From Bacteroides sp. (lineage in GTDB: Bacteria; Bacteroidota; Bacteroidia; Bacteroidales; Bacteroidaceae), in NCBI GenBank assembly GCA_021204375.1, contig JAJPZL010000277.1:1-7599 (forward strand): a stretch of DNA of 7,599 bases, given 5' to 3'. Position 1 is the stretch's first letter. Each line of letters begins with the position of its first letter. The notes beneath the pieces were generated by a model. It saw only the letters and a program-made list of their open reading frames with translations, had not been told where the DNA came from and searched no databases. Shown here one piece after another: positions 7,565 to 7,599 of this stretch. Made by a program: the position numbers and the translations under genes.

Positions 7565-7586
7565 GGGCCAGGGGACTGCATGGCCC
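7565..7586 (+). terminator. Weak stem-loop downstream of the DUF4301 gene, possible terminator
   Basis: GGGCCA at 7565-7570 pairs with TGGCCC at 7581-7586 across a 10-base loop, 80 bases after the DUF4301 stop. An overlapping alternative pairs CAGGG (7569-7573) with CCCTG (7584-7588). The following bases, TGTTATATCACTT, are only moderately T-rich, so this is at best an imperfect intrinsic terminator. The rest of 7486-7599 holds nothing I recognise. Confidence 0.25.
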
Positions 7587-7599
7587 TGTTATATCACTT

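Noticed and set aside
7518..7598. Short open - strand frame at the right edge ending at TAA (7518-7520), possibly the C-terminus of a convergent gene
   Set aside because: Only ~26 codons, with no recognisable motif; chance openness of this length is common.
1..7599. Mobile element, CRISPR array, defence system, tRNA or rRNA
   Set aside because: No transposase, integrase, repeat array, terminal inverted repeats or RNA gene was seen on either strand.

Overview
The window looks like chromosomal DNA from a Bacteroidales bacterium (Bacteroidota). I infer this from the gene set: a DUF4301 protein (a family I know almost only from Bacteroidota), a long RelA/SpoT homologue next to a small Gram-positive-type diacylglycerol/undecaprenol kinase, and a lipoprotein-type GH95 fucosidase. 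It also fits the lack of Shine-Dalgarno sequences and the presence of a TAnnTTTG-type -7 promoter element. I cannot name the genus.

Layout. Positions 1-~790 (+ strand) hold the decayed 3' part of a surface-type protein. It ends in a Fib_succ_major/DUF1566-like (C-type-lectin-fold-like) domain and is broken by at least two frameshifts plus in-frame stops. Converging on it, 794-3256 (- strand) encodes a GH95 glycosidase (alpha-L-fucosidase family). Its large C-terminal part is intact, with all recognisable catalytic residues, but its 5' end carries two single-base indels, both in homopolymer runs. The upstream indel (an A run at the MKK start) places the lipoprotein signal peptide in frame with the preceding dgkA gene. 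The result is a DgkA-lipoprotein-GH95 N-terminus fusion ORF (2880-3617) that stops soon after the second indel. Upstream of dgkA and in the same direction lies a 736-residue RelA/SpoT protein (3651-5861, - strand). Its (p)ppGpp hydrolase centre has lost most catalytic residues, while the synthetase, TGS, Cys-rich and ACT regions are intact. Across a 106-bp intergenic region, an intact 505-residue DUF4301 gene (5968-7485) reads the other way. The last ~115 bp hold no supported gene.

How they fit together. The - strand genes (rsh - dgkA - GH95) lie head to tail with short or no gaps and probably form one transcript. RSH makes the stringent-response alarmone, DgkA would phosphorylate a membrane lipid alcohol, and GH95 would have been an exported fucosidase. 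There is no metabolic link between them that I can demonstrate. The lesions all lie in the first ~3.26 kb (accessory surface and glycan functions), while the ~4 kb of core-type genes downstream is free of them. This looks more like relaxed selection than uniform sequencing error, though the homopolymer context of the two GH95 indels keeps sequencing or assembly error open. The two most informative leads are the hydrolase-dead RSH and the resemblance of DUF4301 to UDP-sugar pyrophosphorylases. I see no mobile element, CRISPR array, tRNA or rRNA.
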